A stretch of 64,000 nt of DNA from Gallionellales bacterium GWA2_54_124 (GTDB lineage Bacteria > Pseudomonadota > Gammaproteobacteria > Burkholderiales > Gallionellaceae). Both the position numbers and the translations under genes were made by a program. The DNA lies in the NCBI GenBank assembly GCA_001801025.1, contig MGWO01000002.1:1-64000 (forward strand), written 5' to 3'. Numbering within the stretch: position 1 is the stretch's first letter; every line of letters starts with the position of its first letter. Positions 28,586-37,785 of the stretch are shown piece by piece. The notes below the pieces were generated by a model. The model ran no database searches and was not told where the DNA came from. It saw only the letters and a program-made list of their open reading frames with translations.

Positions 28586-28948
28586 ATGTCCACTCTCGCT
28601 CACCTCACCACTGGCGTTGTCTCGGCAACGGTCACTATCGCAGTCTTGGCCGGATGGCAACATTTTCACCCCGCGCCCGCAATGGCGAAGGTGGACATTA
28701 TCGGTATTGTCACTTCGCAACAAAAGAGATTGGCCGCGCAAATGAAGCCCGGCATGGATCAGACAGCGCAAACGGAAATCATTGAGTCCGCTTCGCGCTT
28801 TGGCAAACAGCTTGATGCCGCGCTTACCCAGGTAGCAGGCGAGTGCAGATGTACTCTCATCAACTCGGCTGCGATTATCAAAGATTCACCCGGCACCACC
28901 TACGATTACACACAGCGCGTCACTGAGCTGGCCTTGGGCAAGAAGTAA
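28586..28948 (+). CDS. trbI: TrbI-like F-type transfer protein
   Basis: 120 residues with one N-terminal membrane anchor (about 8-28) and a periplasmic part fitting the F-type TrbI pattern (VDIIGIVTSQQKRLAA, and VAGECRCTLINSAAII). TrbI of F affects pilus outgrowth and retraction. It ends three bases before the TraF-like gene, so the traW-traU-trbC-traN block that normally follows is missing here. Confidence 0.75.
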   Translation: MSTLAHLTTGVVSATVTIAVLAGWQHFHPAPAMAKVDIIGIVTSQQKRLAAQMKPGMDQTAQTEIIESASRFGKQLDAALTQVAGECRCTLINSAAIIKDSPGTTYDYTQRVTELALGKK

Positions 28949-28951
28949 CTC

Positions 28952-29773
28952 ATGCGCCTGGCTATCCCAACTTTGCTTATTTTGATGGCCGCGTTAGTGC
29001 CGACCTCATTGTTCGCGCTGGAAGGACGAGATTATCCATCAGGCATGGAATATTCATCTGCATGGGCGTGTCATGGTCAGGAAAAGTTTAACTGGTACTG
29101 TGAAGAAGCAGCACGGCCAGTCAAGAAACCCAAAGAAATCAGCACACCTGAAGAATCGGTAAAGACCAAAGAAGCGCTCGCTGTCGAAGAGCTGGAGAAA
29201 ATACGCAAAGACCTTGATGCCAAGCGCGCGCTGGCCGTGGTGCATCCCACCGCAGAAAACATCAAATCGTACATGGCCGCGCAGAAGGTTGAAATCGACC
29301 GTGCCAGCTATTTTGCGGATATATGGCGGCGTGTCCTGTGGCAAAACGCCGAGCTGAACTTTGAACTTAAAAATCCAATGAATAACTCCGCCATCAAGGT
29401 GGCAACGCGAGACCGGGATGCCAGGCAAAACAACACGATGGCCGACCTTGCCAAAGAGTGGGGGATATTCTTCTTCTTTCGGGGTGATTGCCCCTATTGC
29501 AAGCACATGGTGCCGACCTTGCAATGGATTACCCGCCAATACGATATGACAATTCTACCGATCAGTTTGGATGGATCAACGATTGACGGATTGCCTCCCT
29601 CGGTTAAAGACAACGGTCTATCCGCAACGCTGGGGGTAGATGCCGTGCCGCTGTTTGTACTCGGTAATGTCAAAACACACAAAGTGGTCATTCTTGGTTC
29701 GGGCGTGTTGTCGTTGCAGGACTTCGTTGAGCGGATTTATGTGTTGACTCAAACCAAACCCGGCGATCTCTAA
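28952..29773 (+). CDS. traF: TraF-like pilus assembly protein with thioredoxin fold
   Basis: 273 residues. Signal peptide to about residue 23, N-terminal helical TraF region with two Cys (WACHGQEKFNWYCEEA), then a thioredoxin-like domain with Cys180-Pro-Tyr-Cys183. F TraF lacks a CXXC whereas related TrbB and island TraF proteins have one, so this may combine assembly and redox roles. It is followed by traH and traG in the standard order. Confidence 0.88.
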   Translation: MRLAIPTLLILMAALVPTSLFALEGRDYPSGMEYSSAWACHGQEKFNWYCEEAARPVKKPKEISTPEESVKTKEALAVEELEKIRKDLDAKRALAVVHPTAENIKSYMAAQKVEIDRASYFADIWRRVLWQNAELNFELKNPMNNSAIKVATRDRDARQNNTMADLAKEWGIFFFFRGDCPYCKHMVPTLQWITRQYDMTILPISLDGSTIDGLPPSVKDNGLSATLGVDAVPLFVLGNVKTHKVVILGSGVLSLQDFVERIYVLTQTKPGDL

Positions 29774-29785
29774 AAGGATTTCATC

Positions 29786-31204
29786 ATGCGCTACAACAAA
29801 CTGCTCATTTCCGTGCTTGCTGCCGCCTGTTTCATCTCCGCGCCTGCCAACGCTAACGTGGGAACAGGAATGCAGAGTTGGTTCGACAGTATGGGTGGGT
29901 ACTCAAATGCCACACCGCCGTCGTCTTACAAGGGGCAGACGATGAACGGATACTCGGCGGGCGGCTTTTACGCCAGATCACCCGTAAAGAGCTACCAGCT
30001 CGTTCAGATGACACCGCCATCGCTGAATATCGGCTGCGGTGGGATTGACCTGACAGCAGGTTCGTTTTCATTTATCAACAAAGCTGCGATTACCGCGCTG
30101 TTCCAGAACATCGGCACTTCAATCAGCTACGCATTCCTGCTGGCCATCAAGTCGTCCATGCCTGAAATGGCAAGTCTGTTCGAGTATTTGCAGGATGTCG
30201 CCAACAAGGTCAACGGGATGAATGTCAACTCCTGCAAGATGGCGGAAGGTATCCCTGCGCTATTGGGTTCTGATCTATCCAAAAGTTCATCGGATATGTT
30301 TGGCCATGTGGCGGGAGCTGTTTCAAATATGCTGCCGGATTCATACGATGCATGGAAGACCTCACGAGATAGCGCAGCCGCAAAGCGACTCGCGGAGGAT
30401 GCGGCTATTGCACTAGACCCTTCCAAAAAAGATCAATACAGACCCGGTAATGTGGTTTGGATGGCCTTGAGCAAAAGCAGCGGATTGGATAATGAAGACA
30501 AACTTTTCATTATGAGCATGACGGGAACAATCATTATTGATCCGCCAAATCCAGCAGTAAACGCCGCGAATGGTGGTACAAGCGCAAGCTGGCATTACGT
30601 TGATCCAACGGGAGTGGAGATAAATGACTTTATCGGTTACAACGATGGCGTAACCTCGCCAATCAACCTGTTCACTTGCGACACAGCGGTGGATTGCCTT
30701 CATCCTACCGTTGGTAGTATCGCGGTCACGCCGTTTATCAATCGAATTGCGACCAAGCTGGACAATTTGAGAAACAACGTGATTAGTCGCGGTTCGCAAA
30801 CCATCAGCGATTTTAAGCTGGTCGATGCCTCCGCGATCCCGGTCTGGAAAATGATCTCCACCAGCGCGTCCGTCAATCCCGGATTTATTGATGCGTACAA
30901 AAGACTGATTGCTGTGGACGTTGCCTATGCCTATATCAATAACATCCTCAAAACGGCAGCGCAAATCATGGCTAATTCACAGAACGGCTCTGCACCCAAA
31001 GACGCGCAAGACGCACTGCAAAAACTGAATGATAGGCTCACACTACTGAACGGCAATCTTCAAGCATCACGTCTTGCGGAATACGCAAAGGTGCAACAGG
31101 AAGCGCAACTGGAAAGGCAAATACAGCTCATGCACCAGGCAATGGTTGCCGGTATTCCTGCACAAGCCTTTACTTCGATGACCGTGTTTGGGAATGAACG
31201 TTAA
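29786..31204 (+). CDS. traH: TraH-like pilus assembly protein
   Basis: 472 residues with a signal peptide ending near ANAN. TraH family features are seen: GGFYARSPVKSYQLVQ, NIGCGGIDLTAGSFSFIN, and a C-terminal coiled coil (about 400-460). A periplasmic/outer-membrane component of F-type mating-pair formation. Its stop overlaps the traG start by one base. Confidence 0.92.
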   Translation: MRYNKLLISVLAAACFISAPANANVGTGMQSWFDSMGGYSNATPPSSYKGQTMNGYSAGGFYARSPVKSYQLVQMTPPSLNIGCGGIDLTAGSFSFINKAAITALFQNIGTSISYAFLLAIKSSMPEMASLFEYLQDVANKVNGMNVNSCKMAEGIPALLGSDLSKSSSDMFGHVAGAVSNMLPDSYDAWKTSRDSAAAKRLAEDAAIALDPSKKDQYRPGNVVWMALSKSSGLDNEDKLFIMSMTGTIIIDPPNPAVNAANGGTSASWHYVDPTGVEINDFIGYNDGVTSPINLFTCDTAVDCLHPTVGSIAVTPFINRIATKLDNLRNNVISRGSQTISDFKLVDASAIPVWKMISTSASVNPGFIDAYKRLIAVDVAYAYINNILKTAAQIMANSQNGSAPKDAQDALQKLNDRLTLLNGNLQASRLAEYAKVQQEAQLERQIQLMHQAMVAGIPAQAFTSMTVFGNER

Positions 31205-34200
31205 TGTTTACGTTTGAGATATTTTCCTACTGGAATGTCAGGGAGCTACAGCTGGTGTTCAACGCAGTGGCTGCAATTGTGGGTAGCAGCGATTATCTTG
31301 GCCTCATGCGCACCATTGCTTTGGTGGGGCTGCTTTCAATGGCAATGGCCGTGCTTGCAGGATTCAGTCAGCTACCCGACTTTGGGCGGTGGGTCATAAT
31401 GCTGGCCGTATTCAATGGAATGCTGCTCGTCCCTAAAGTCAGCGTGGTGATAACCGACCGAACCGGGAACCAGCCCTCCGTTACTGTGGCCAACGTGCCC
31501 ATTGGCCTTGCCTCTTTTGCACACTCGGTTAGTCATGTCGGGGATTGGTTAACCCGAACGTTTGAGACAACCTTTTCACTACCAGCCGACATCCAGTTCC
31601 GCAGCAACGGCACACTGTGGGGGCATCGCGTTCAGCAAGAAATACTGCACACCAAGTTCGATAATTCGATTTTGACCAGCAACCTCATGGAGTTTTATCG
31701 GGAATGCGTGGTGCCAGAATATGCTACAGGCTACATCGTCGCCTCAGACATGGCAAAAACGAACGACATCTGGACTTATCTCAACGGCAGAACCAATCCG
31801 GGTAGGCTCGTCACAATTCGCGCTGTTCCAGGTTCAACAACGGTTGCAGGAACGTATGGCTGCGATGGCGCATACGGATTTTTGACCACGCAAATCCTCG
31901 CGGTCAATACGCAGCAAATGAATACGCTGGGCAATCGGCTTTATCCAGGATTACCAACCGCTGCCGCCAATGCTGCCGTGCAAAGCGCGATTCAGACCAG
32001 CACCAACTACATGCTGGGGATCTCTAAAACCGCAATGGATACGGTGAAACAAACAGCCATGAGCAATTTTATGATTGATGCCCAGTACCTGCTGCCAGCA
32101 CAGATCGGCGATGCGGCAGGTGCGGCGGCAAACCTGGCTCAGGCGCAAGCCATACGCTCAACCTCCGACAGCTACAAAATGATGTCCAAGCTATCGGAAA
32201 GCACCATGCCTAAGGTCAAGAACATCGTGGAGATTGTGCAGTATTCGGTTTTTCCGATCATCATGTTGCTGGTATTGCTGGCGGGGCATAAAGGTGGGTT
32301 GGTACTGAAGGGCTATGTAATGAGCCTTGTGTGGGTGCAATTGTGGCCACCGCTTTATGCTGTCATGCACCTTGTGATGACAATGCACGCGCAAGACTTG
32401 GCGGCAATGACCAGCGGGCTTGGTTTATCCATGTCGCAATACAGCATGGTGAACAACGCTTACATTAGCGACGAAGCCATCGCCGGCATGATCGCCGCCA
32501 CGGCGATACCCGCCATCGCAGCAGCAATCGTAAAGGGCGGGGATGTCGGCGCACAGGCAATTGCGGGGATGACTACGCCAGCGCGTGAAGCCGAGAGAAT
32601 TTCCTCTGGTATGTCGGCGGGGAATACGCAGATGGGCAACGCCTCTCTGGGTAATCAGTCCGCCGATAATTTAAGCATGATGCAATACAGTGCAAATCCA
32701 ACGATTCGTCAAGGTGGGTTCAGCGCTACAGGCGCGGACAATGTAGGTAACTTCTACGGTATGGAAAATGGCAAAGCAACCCATCTGGTTAACAATACTG
32801 CCGCATTCCAAAATATCGGGGCTAAGGTTGGTCTGAGCGGGAGAACATCTGGTTCGCTTCAAACGGCTTCAGAAAATTCGGAAAGAGCCGCACTTGCCGA
32901 CACAACAACCGCCTCCAACAGCATGACCGCAGCCCGCAGTGCCTCTTCTTCTTTTGAAAGAGGTCACGGAAAAAGTATCAATGCCTCAACCAGTGACACA
33001 TTAACGGGTGCGGCGCAGTTTATGACCTCGTTTGGACAGGAACAGGCATTGACAGATAAATTTGCCAAGGAACATGGCTTAAACCAAACGCAGATGGCAC
33101 AAGTATCGGCCTTCGCCAGAGCCGAGGCATCGGGTGGGTTGAATACTCCATTTGGCGGCGCAACCGTATCGGGCGGTGTCGAAACCAAAGGAACAAGTAG
33201 TTCGGCAACATCACAAACACAAAAATTAGCCCACGAATTGGCAAGTAAAAAGGACTACAAAGAGGCGGTCACCAAGACCAATACCGCAGCGAATAGCTCC
33301 AGTTTTACGCAGGGTGACGAGTCAACCGTGAGGGCAGCGACAGGGGTTAGAAGCAGTCTTGATAACAGTTTGTCGAATGTGCAATCTGCCCAAGCCAGCC
33401 ATGAGAAAGCAGTTGCCTTCAAAGAGGCTGCGACCCGCACTAAAGAAATGGGGGCGAGCTACGATACAAATCACATGAACGAGTTCATGGATTGGATGAG
33501 AGGACAAAACAATCCGACATCCGGGAAAGCTTTCACAGCCAACGATGTTGAAGCGATGTCTCGTTATGCTCCAGAAAGCTTGAGCCAGTACGCTCAAAAA
33601 TTCTCGGATGAAAAGCTAGTCCCAGAGATCGAAAAAACCATGCCAGCACCAACCAGCGGGGTAGCAGCCCAGCACGAACAAAACCAAGCCACCGTGCCTG
33701 GCACGCAAGCTGTTACAGCTTTTGACGCGAAAAATAACAAGGAAGTAGGGGGGCTGCAAGCTGCTGCTGGCGTTAACCTTGGCACTGCGCCAGCCAACAA
33801 TGTTACAGGTCAAGTGCAGGCAATGACAGGACAAGCCACTGCCTCAATCGGCGCCGGCAAAGGGGAGGTTCATAAAGAAGGTGAGCAGATCAAGACCAGT
33901 GCAGAAAATTCCACCGACCCAACCAAGGGAAGTAATCTTGGACGAGCTGCCGCGAATGTATTGCCGGTCGCGCTTGGGTCAGACGCAACTAAACTTGCGG
34001 ATAGGGCAGGGCTGATTCCAGACGATGCTGGTGTAGCGAAGCCAGTTGCGGATCAGAATACAGGAACGCTCACTGAGAACATCGTGGGAACTGCGGTTGC
34101 TGTTAGTTTGACGGTTGGGGGTGGGGCTTTGGGCAAGGTGGGCGGGAAGGCGGCGGAAAGATTGCTGGGGTTGGGCGAAAAAGCAGGAGCTGCCGCCGCA

Positions 34201-34617
34201 AATACTGAACGCGCTATCGTGTCAGAGGTTGAACAGAAAGCGGCTTCAAGAACAGGGACTGCTGCTAAGGCCGAAACAGCGACAGTACCCGAAGCAACAG
34301 CAACCAAGGCTGAAGGCGATGCAGCAAAAACCGCAACCGAACGTATTGAAAGAAGTGCCGATAAAGCCGAGGCAAAAGCGAAGATTGAGACCGCCAAAAC
34401 TGTTGAAGGTGTTGGCCTGATCGGAGTTGCAATAGGCGGTAGCGCAATAGCCAAAGGGTTGTTAGGTGATGAAGGTGTAGCGCACAACCCAGCCGTTCAG
34501 TCTGTGGTTCAAACGGTAGAGAATACCAACAACGCTACGCTTGAAGCCGCATCTGATGTGGCAAACAAAGCCAACAAGCTAGGCAACCAGATTGCGGACG
34601 CGATAATCAAAAAATAA
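31204..34617 (+). CDS. traG: TraG-like mating-pair stabilisation protein
   Basis: 1137 residues. The N-terminal TraG_N domain has several membrane helices (about 25-75 and 345-455). The long C-terminal region is Ala/Thr/Ser/Gln-rich and largely helical, with a second hydrophobic patch (about 960-985) and a Lys/Ala/Glu stretch (about 1010-1070). F TraG stabilises mating pairs and contacts the partner's entry-exclusion protein; the variable C-terminal part may set specificity. It is the last gene of the contiguous transfer block. Confidence 0.9.
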   Translation: MFTFEIFSYWNVRELQLVFNAVAAIVGSSDYLGLMRTIALVGLLSMAMAVLAGFSQLPDFGRWVIMLAVFNGMLLVPKVSVVITDRTGNQPSVTVANVPIGLASFAHSVSHVGDWLTRTFETTFSLPADIQFRSNGTLWGHRVQQEILHTKFDNSILTSNLMEFYRECVVPEYATGYIVASDMAKTNDIWTYLNGRTNPGRLVTIRAVPGSTTVAGTYGCDGAYGFLTTQILAVNTQQMNTLGNRLYPGLPTAAANAAVQSAIQTSTNYMLGISKTAMDTVKQTAMSNFMIDAQYLLPAQIGDAAGAAANLAQAQAIRSTSDSYKMMSKLSESTMPKVKNIVEIVQYSVFPIIMLLVLLAGHKGGLVLKGYVMSLVWVQLWPPLYAVMHLVMTMHAQDLAAMTSGLGLSMSQYSMVNNAYISDEAIAGMIAATAIPAIAAAIVKGGDVGAQAIAGMTTPAREAERISSGMSAGNTQMGNASLGNQSADNLSMMQYSANPTIRQGGFSATGADNVGNFYGMENGKATHLVNNTAAFQNIGAKVGLSGRTSGSLQTASENSERAALADTTTASNSMTAARSASSSFERGHGKSINASTSDTLTGAAQFMTSFGQEQALTDKFAKEHGLNQTQMAQVSAFARAEASGGLNTPFGGATVSGGVETKGTSSSATSQTQKLAHELASKKDYKEAVTKTNTAANSSSFTQGDESTVRAATGVRSSLDNSLSNVQSAQASHEKAVAFKEAATRTKEMGASYDTNHMNEFMDWMRGQNNPTSGKAFTANDVEAMSRYAPESLSQYAQKFSDEKLVPEIEKTMPAPTSGVAAQHEQNQATVPGTQAVTAFDAKNNKEVGGLQAAAGVNLGTAPANNVTGQVQAMTGQATASIGAGKGEVHKEGEQIKTSAENSTDPTKGSNLGRAAANVLPVALGSDATKLADRAGLIPDDAGVAKPVADQNTGTLTENIVGTAVAVSLTVGGGALGKVGGKAAERLLGLGEKAGAAAANTERAIVSEVEQKAASRTGTAAKAETATVPEATATKAEGDAAKTATERIERSADKAEAKAKIETAKTVEGVGLIGVAIGGSAIAKGLLGDEGVAHNPAVQSVVQTVENTNNATLEAASDVANKANKLGNQIADAIIKK

Positions 34618-34623
34618 AGAAGA

Positions 34624-34644
34624 GGGCGGCATCAATTGCCGCCC
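34624..34644. terminator. Hairpin between convergent traG and membrane-protein gene
   Basis: GGGCGGCA (34624-34631) pairs perfectly with TGCCGCCC (34637-34644) around TCAAT. It sits in the 47-base gap between convergent genes. No long T run follows on either strand, so it may be a weak bidirectional terminator. Confidence 0.6.
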
Positions 34645-34664
34645 CAAACCATTCATCTTGCGCA

Positions 34665-35267
34665 TTACCAACGATGGCCGATGCCGCTTCGTCTGAACGC
34701 CGTAGTCATTTCATCAACGCGTTCTCTTGATTCAGCCAGCTCACGGTTGACTTGCCGTATATCGGCAGCGGTGAAGTCTTTGCCTGTTTCAGCACAAGCT
34801 CTTCTCGCTTTTGTGCCTGACGGAAAACCCCAGAGTACAAAAAGCAACACGACTACCGTAACAACGCCCAAAATCAAATACAGTGACACCTCACACAAAG
34901 CAGCCCCAACAGGTAAAAACAAAAAAGCCCCCCAAACCTTGATTCTCCCTTCGGTCGCAATATAGCTTGCGGCATTCTTCCACCCCGCCATCATGTCATA
35001 AAAATACTGCTTAACCGGACTGTCCATGTAAACCACGGTTGCGTAGTAGTTATACTTTTCTGGCACGATCACATCCCTGTATCTTGGAAGACCAAACCAC
35101 CCTGTTTCACCCGATCCGTCTTGTGCCGCCAAGCTATTAGTCTGCATCGGCTCAACACTCTTCGGCAACCTAAAAGCTTTGCGATACGACTCAATTGCGC
35201 CCTTGCCGACGTAGTAAATAATCGTGCCAGCACCAATAGCGAACACCAAGAAAATCAAGATTCCCAT
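34665..35267 (-). CDS. Inner-membrane protein of unknown function
   Basis: 200 residues. One N-terminal hydrophobic helix (about 3-22) and a central hydrophobic hairpin (about 110-150) flank a soluble stretch; the C-terminus is a charged helix (VNRELAESRERVDEM). I recognise no family. It is convergent with traG and 36 bases downstream of vapC. As the first gene past traG it might be an entry-exclusion or regulatory protein; this is only positional. Confidence 0.6.
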   Translation of the reverse strand: MGILIFLVFAIGAGTIIYYVGKGAIESYRKAFRLPKSVEPMQTNSLAAQDGSGETGWFGLPRYRDVIVPEKYNYYATVVYMDSPVKQYFYDMMAGWKNAASYIATEGRIKVWGAFLFLPVGAALCEVSLYLILGVVTVVVLLFVLWGFPSGTKARRACAETGKDFTAADIRQVNRELAESRERVDEMTTAFRRSGIGHRW

Positions 35268-35303
35268 TTTTTATCTCCTTCGTACCAATAGCATTTTGGA
35301 AAT

Positions 35304-35699
35304 TTAGTCGATTAACCTCATCCCGCAATTCTTGACGGCACCCCGGTCAAATGTTGCTGTATAGCCACATCCTGCGTCGCTGGCAGAACGCTCAATCAAG
35401 CAGTCCGCAAAATCAGCGTTATTAGTCTTGAAAAGTCGCACAGCTTTCCAAACAACATCGGCATTCGCCACGATAATTTCTTTGGTGCGCAACAACGTTT
35501 CCAGCACCACACAAATTTCAGACGTGGATGATGAATAGCATCGCATCAACACCCAGACCAGTTCCACCACAGAAACAAGGCTAACGTAGCCTGGGTCATC
35601 CGCAGATAACGATTCAATCAGTCGCGTTGCTTTGGGCGACTGCACCGGATCGTCCTGAGCAATATAGCGAACGAGAACATTGCTATCCAAACCGATCAT
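35304..35699 (-). CDS. vapC: VapC-family PIN-domain toxin
   Basis: 131 residues. The PIN fold has the expected acidic residues: Asp in GLDSNVL, Glu in SVVELVW, Asp in NADFADCLI and Asp in TFDRG. VapC toxins are Mg-dependent RNases. It overlaps its antitoxin gene (ATGA). On a mobile element the pair would favour retention. Confidence 0.92.
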   Translation of the reverse strand: MIGLDSNVLVRYIAQDDPVQSPKATRLIESLSADDPGYVSLVSVVELVWVLMRCYSSSTSEICVVLETLLRTKEIIVANADVVWKAVRLFKTNNADFADCLIERSASDAGCGYTATFDRGAVKNCGMRLID

Positions 35700-35938
35700 T
35701 TTGATGATGCACCGCGTTCCGCGATTGTCTCGTTCATTATTTCAATCGTTACTGGCGTACTCGGTTTGCGTACCAAGCCTTTCAAGGCATTCACAGGCTG
35801 TGTAGAGGCAAATAACTCAAATCGCCCAGGCTCAACTTGAACAAACTCGACCCGATCACCAGCCTCTACACCAAGCGCAGCGCGCACGATGGCGGGGATA
35901 GTAATTTGACCTTTACTGGTTATGGTTGCAGTTGACAT
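35696..35938 (-). CDS. vapB: VapB-type antitoxin with AbrB/SpoVT fold
   Basis: 80 residues. The N-terminal swapped-hairpin DNA-binding domain is clear (TITSKGQITIPAIVRAALG), followed by a toxin-binding tail. It neutralises VapC and probably represses the operon through the two nested palindromes directly upstream. Confidence 0.92.
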   Translation of the reverse strand: MSTATITSKGQITIPAIVRAALGVEAGDRVEFVQVEPGRFELFASTQPVNALKGLVRKPSTPVTIEIMNETIAERGASSK

Positions 35939-35946
35939 ATTTGCCT

Positions 35947-35977
35947 CTTACTTTATAGCCTTACTATAAAGTAAGGC
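35947..35977 (-). promoter_or_regulatory. vapBC operator: two overlapping perfect palindromes
   Basis: CTTACTTTATAG (35947-35958) and CTATAAAGTAAG (35964-35975) form a perfect 12-bp inverted repeat. GCCTTACT (35958-35965) and AGTAAGGC (35970-35977) form a second, offset one. They lie 9-39 bases before the vapB start and fit autoregulation by VapBC. Confidence 0.8.
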
Positions 35978-36080
35978 TAGTGGAAAGGCAAGATTAAGAA
36001 AATGTAAGTGTGCCGCAGGCGTGCTGTAATTGATCTGGGATTTTTCGATGCTTGAAAGCCGATTTTTTTTGAATCTGTCA

Positions 36081-36214
36081 TGTGGAGTGCGTATTCTGGT
36101 TAAAACCGCCACCTATAATGCTCGCAAATCCGCCACCTGAAATGCTTCAAACCCTCCACCCATAATGCCCGCAATTCCGCCACCGAAAATGGTGTAATAG
36201 CGCCACCCACCTGC
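36081..36214 (+). mobile_element. Orphan IS21-type terminus with five tandem binding repeats
   Basis: The segment starts TGTGGAGTGCG and carries five copies of CCGCCACC or close variants at 36106, 36130, 36153, 36177 and 36200, spaced 23-24 bp, each followed by a variant of TATAATGC. IS21-family ends begin TGT and hold several long terminal repeats. No istA/istB genes remain; the next gene starts at 36369 on the other strand. The rest of the gap 35978-36368 shows nothing else I can support. Confidence 0.5.
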
Positions 36215-36368
36215 TGTTTGGATATTTTGGAACGTCTAATTGGATAGCAGAAGTTATCTCGATGTTGTGTGAATGTGGGTAGCCTGCTTATCCTGCTTGG
36301 TTTCTATCTGTTGTGGCGCATCTGAATGAGTCCGTCAGCCTGAGGTTCGTGGCCGCTGCTTTAGGCAA

Positions 36369-36845
36369 TTAGTGACAACCCTTTTTATTTGCAACCTCAA
36401 GACTACCAACCTCGCATTCTTCCAGATAATTGATAAAGGCCAGTTTGAGACGATCTACCCAGTCTCCGCCGAGCTCGGAACCAATATAGCTTAGCTTGTC
36501 TGCGATCTGCTCAGTGGTAACCTGTATCAAGTCATACTGTATTTCTATCTTGTTTGCCTCAATGCGAACCGCCTGTATCCCCATCATCGAAAGCAGCGCT
36601 TTTTTCACCTGTTCGGACTGAACGGCATCCAGTGGTTCCGATAGCATCAGACTGCGTTTCTTGATCACTTCTTTGCCTTGTTGTGCGGGTGCTTTGTGTC
36701 CGGGAAGTCCGATATATAAACGCGGATTCGCCAGAAATCTTTCGCGGCACTGCTCAGAACAAAAAGCATACTGTATGCCTTCGTATTCGCAGGCATGGGA
36801 CGTTGTTGGGACTTGCATGTGACAAACCGGGTCTTCGGCGTTCAT
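36369..36845 (-). CDS. YHS-domain metal-associated protein
   Basis: 158 residues from the ATG at 36845 with GGAGGTG upstream. The N-terminal YHS/TRASH domain (DPVCHMQV, then YAFCSEQCRERFLANP) has the Cys residues expected to bind copper or another soft metal. A C-terminal region (about 70-135) resembles an HMA-like beta-alpha fold without CXXC. It ends GCH. Last gene of the minus-strand copper run; it may act as a chaperone for the CopA ATPase, whose own N-terminus also carries a YHS domain. Confidence 0.75.
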   Translation of the reverse strand: MNAEDPVCHMQVPTTSHACEYEGIQYAFCSEQCRERFLANPRLYIGLPGHKAPAQQGKEVIKKRSLMLSEPLDAVQSEQVKKALLSMMGIQAVRIEANKIEIQYDLIQVTTEQIADKLSYIGSELGGDWVDRLKLAFINYLEECEVGSLEVANKKGCH

Positions 36846-36855
36846 GACGCACCTC

Positions 36856-37500
36856 CTATGATTTTGAACGTGTTCGTTGCGGGATGAACCTTGATGTATG
36901 AGCCGCATATTCCTGCCACTGCGCGCCAAAACGGACTTCTGCATCTCGCTCCTCGGTATGCGCCAGACGCACATACATCCACACCAGCACAGGGAACATC
37001 AACAGGGTCAGCAGCGTTGGCCATTGCAACAAGAAACCAAACATGATGAGTACGAAAGCATCGTACTGGGGATGGCGGATTTTGGCATAAGGCCCGGTAA
37101 TCGCCAGTTGATGATTGCGCTGCGCCTGATAGAGAATTTTCCATGCAGATGCAAGCAGGATGAATCCGCCGCCGATGAACACAAAACTGAGCATGTGTAA
37201 CGGATCGGTGTGCGGATCGCCCCTCCAGCCGAGCAGGGTATGCCAGAGGTGACCGCTATTATGGGAGGAAATATCGACACCGGGATAACGGGTTTGCAAC
37301 CAGCCGGCAAACAGATAAATCGTCAGTGGAAAACCATACATTTCGGCGAACAGCGCCACGATGAAGGCCGAGAACGCGCTGAACGAGCGCCAGTCGCGCG
37401 GCGTTTCTGGCTTGGTGAAGCTGAATGCAAATATGATGAACACCAGCGAGTTGATGATGACCAGCGACCACAGGCCATAATCGGGAGCGTCCGTATTCAT
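36856..37500 (-). CDS. Isoprenylcysteine methyltransferase-family membrane protein
   Basis: 214 residues with about five transmembrane helices. The C-terminal third has the ICMT/phospholipid methyltransferase-like motif (TGPYAKIRHPQYDAF, and HTEERDAEVRFGAQWQEY). Such proteins are common in bacterial copper islands, but their substrate there is unknown. It overlaps the DUF2933 gene by four bases. Confidence 0.8.
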   Translation of the reverse strand: MNTDAPDYGLWSLVIINSLVFIIFAFSFTKPETPRDWRSFSAFSAFIVALFAEMYGFPLTIYLFAGWLQTRYPGVDISSHNSGHLWHTLLGWRGDPHTDPLHMLSFVFIGGGFILLASAWKILYQAQRNHQLAITGPYAKIRHPQYDAFVLIMFGFLLQWPTLLTLLMFPVLVWMYVRLAHTEERDAEVRFGAQWQEYAAHTSRFIPQRTRSKS

Positions 37501-37742
37501 TTTGACTCTCCTTCGGATGAACCATGATTATGCTGGTCATGGTTGTTATGGCCATGATGCATGAACAAGTGCATCAGCGGGCAGGCCAGCAAGAACAGAA
37601 ATGGCAATGCACCCAGCAGGTGGGCGCGGTGTTCGGTAAACAGAAAAAATGCAGCAATCGCCAGAAATACCACCAGAATCCAGTTGTATCCCCTTGGTAC
37701 ACAGTGTGCATCTTGCTTAGTAGATTCGTCCTGTTTCATCAC
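37497..37742 (-). CDS. DUF2933 small membrane protein with His-rich tail
   Basis: 81 residues: a short cytoplasmic N-terminus, two hydrophobic helices (about 20-55) and a His/Asn tail (HHGHNNHDQHNHG) able to bind metal. This matches the DUF2933 proteins I know from copper and silver resistance clusters. Function unknown; metal buffering at the membrane is an inference. Confidence 0.8.
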   Translation of the reverse strand: MMKQDESTKQDAHCVPRGYNWILVVFLAIAAFFLFTEHRAHLLGALPFLFLLACPLMHLFMHHGHNNHDQHNHGSSEGESK

Positions 37743-37785
37743 GTTCTCCTTTCAGGAAAAAGTTTATGTCCACAAAAAACCCTTG

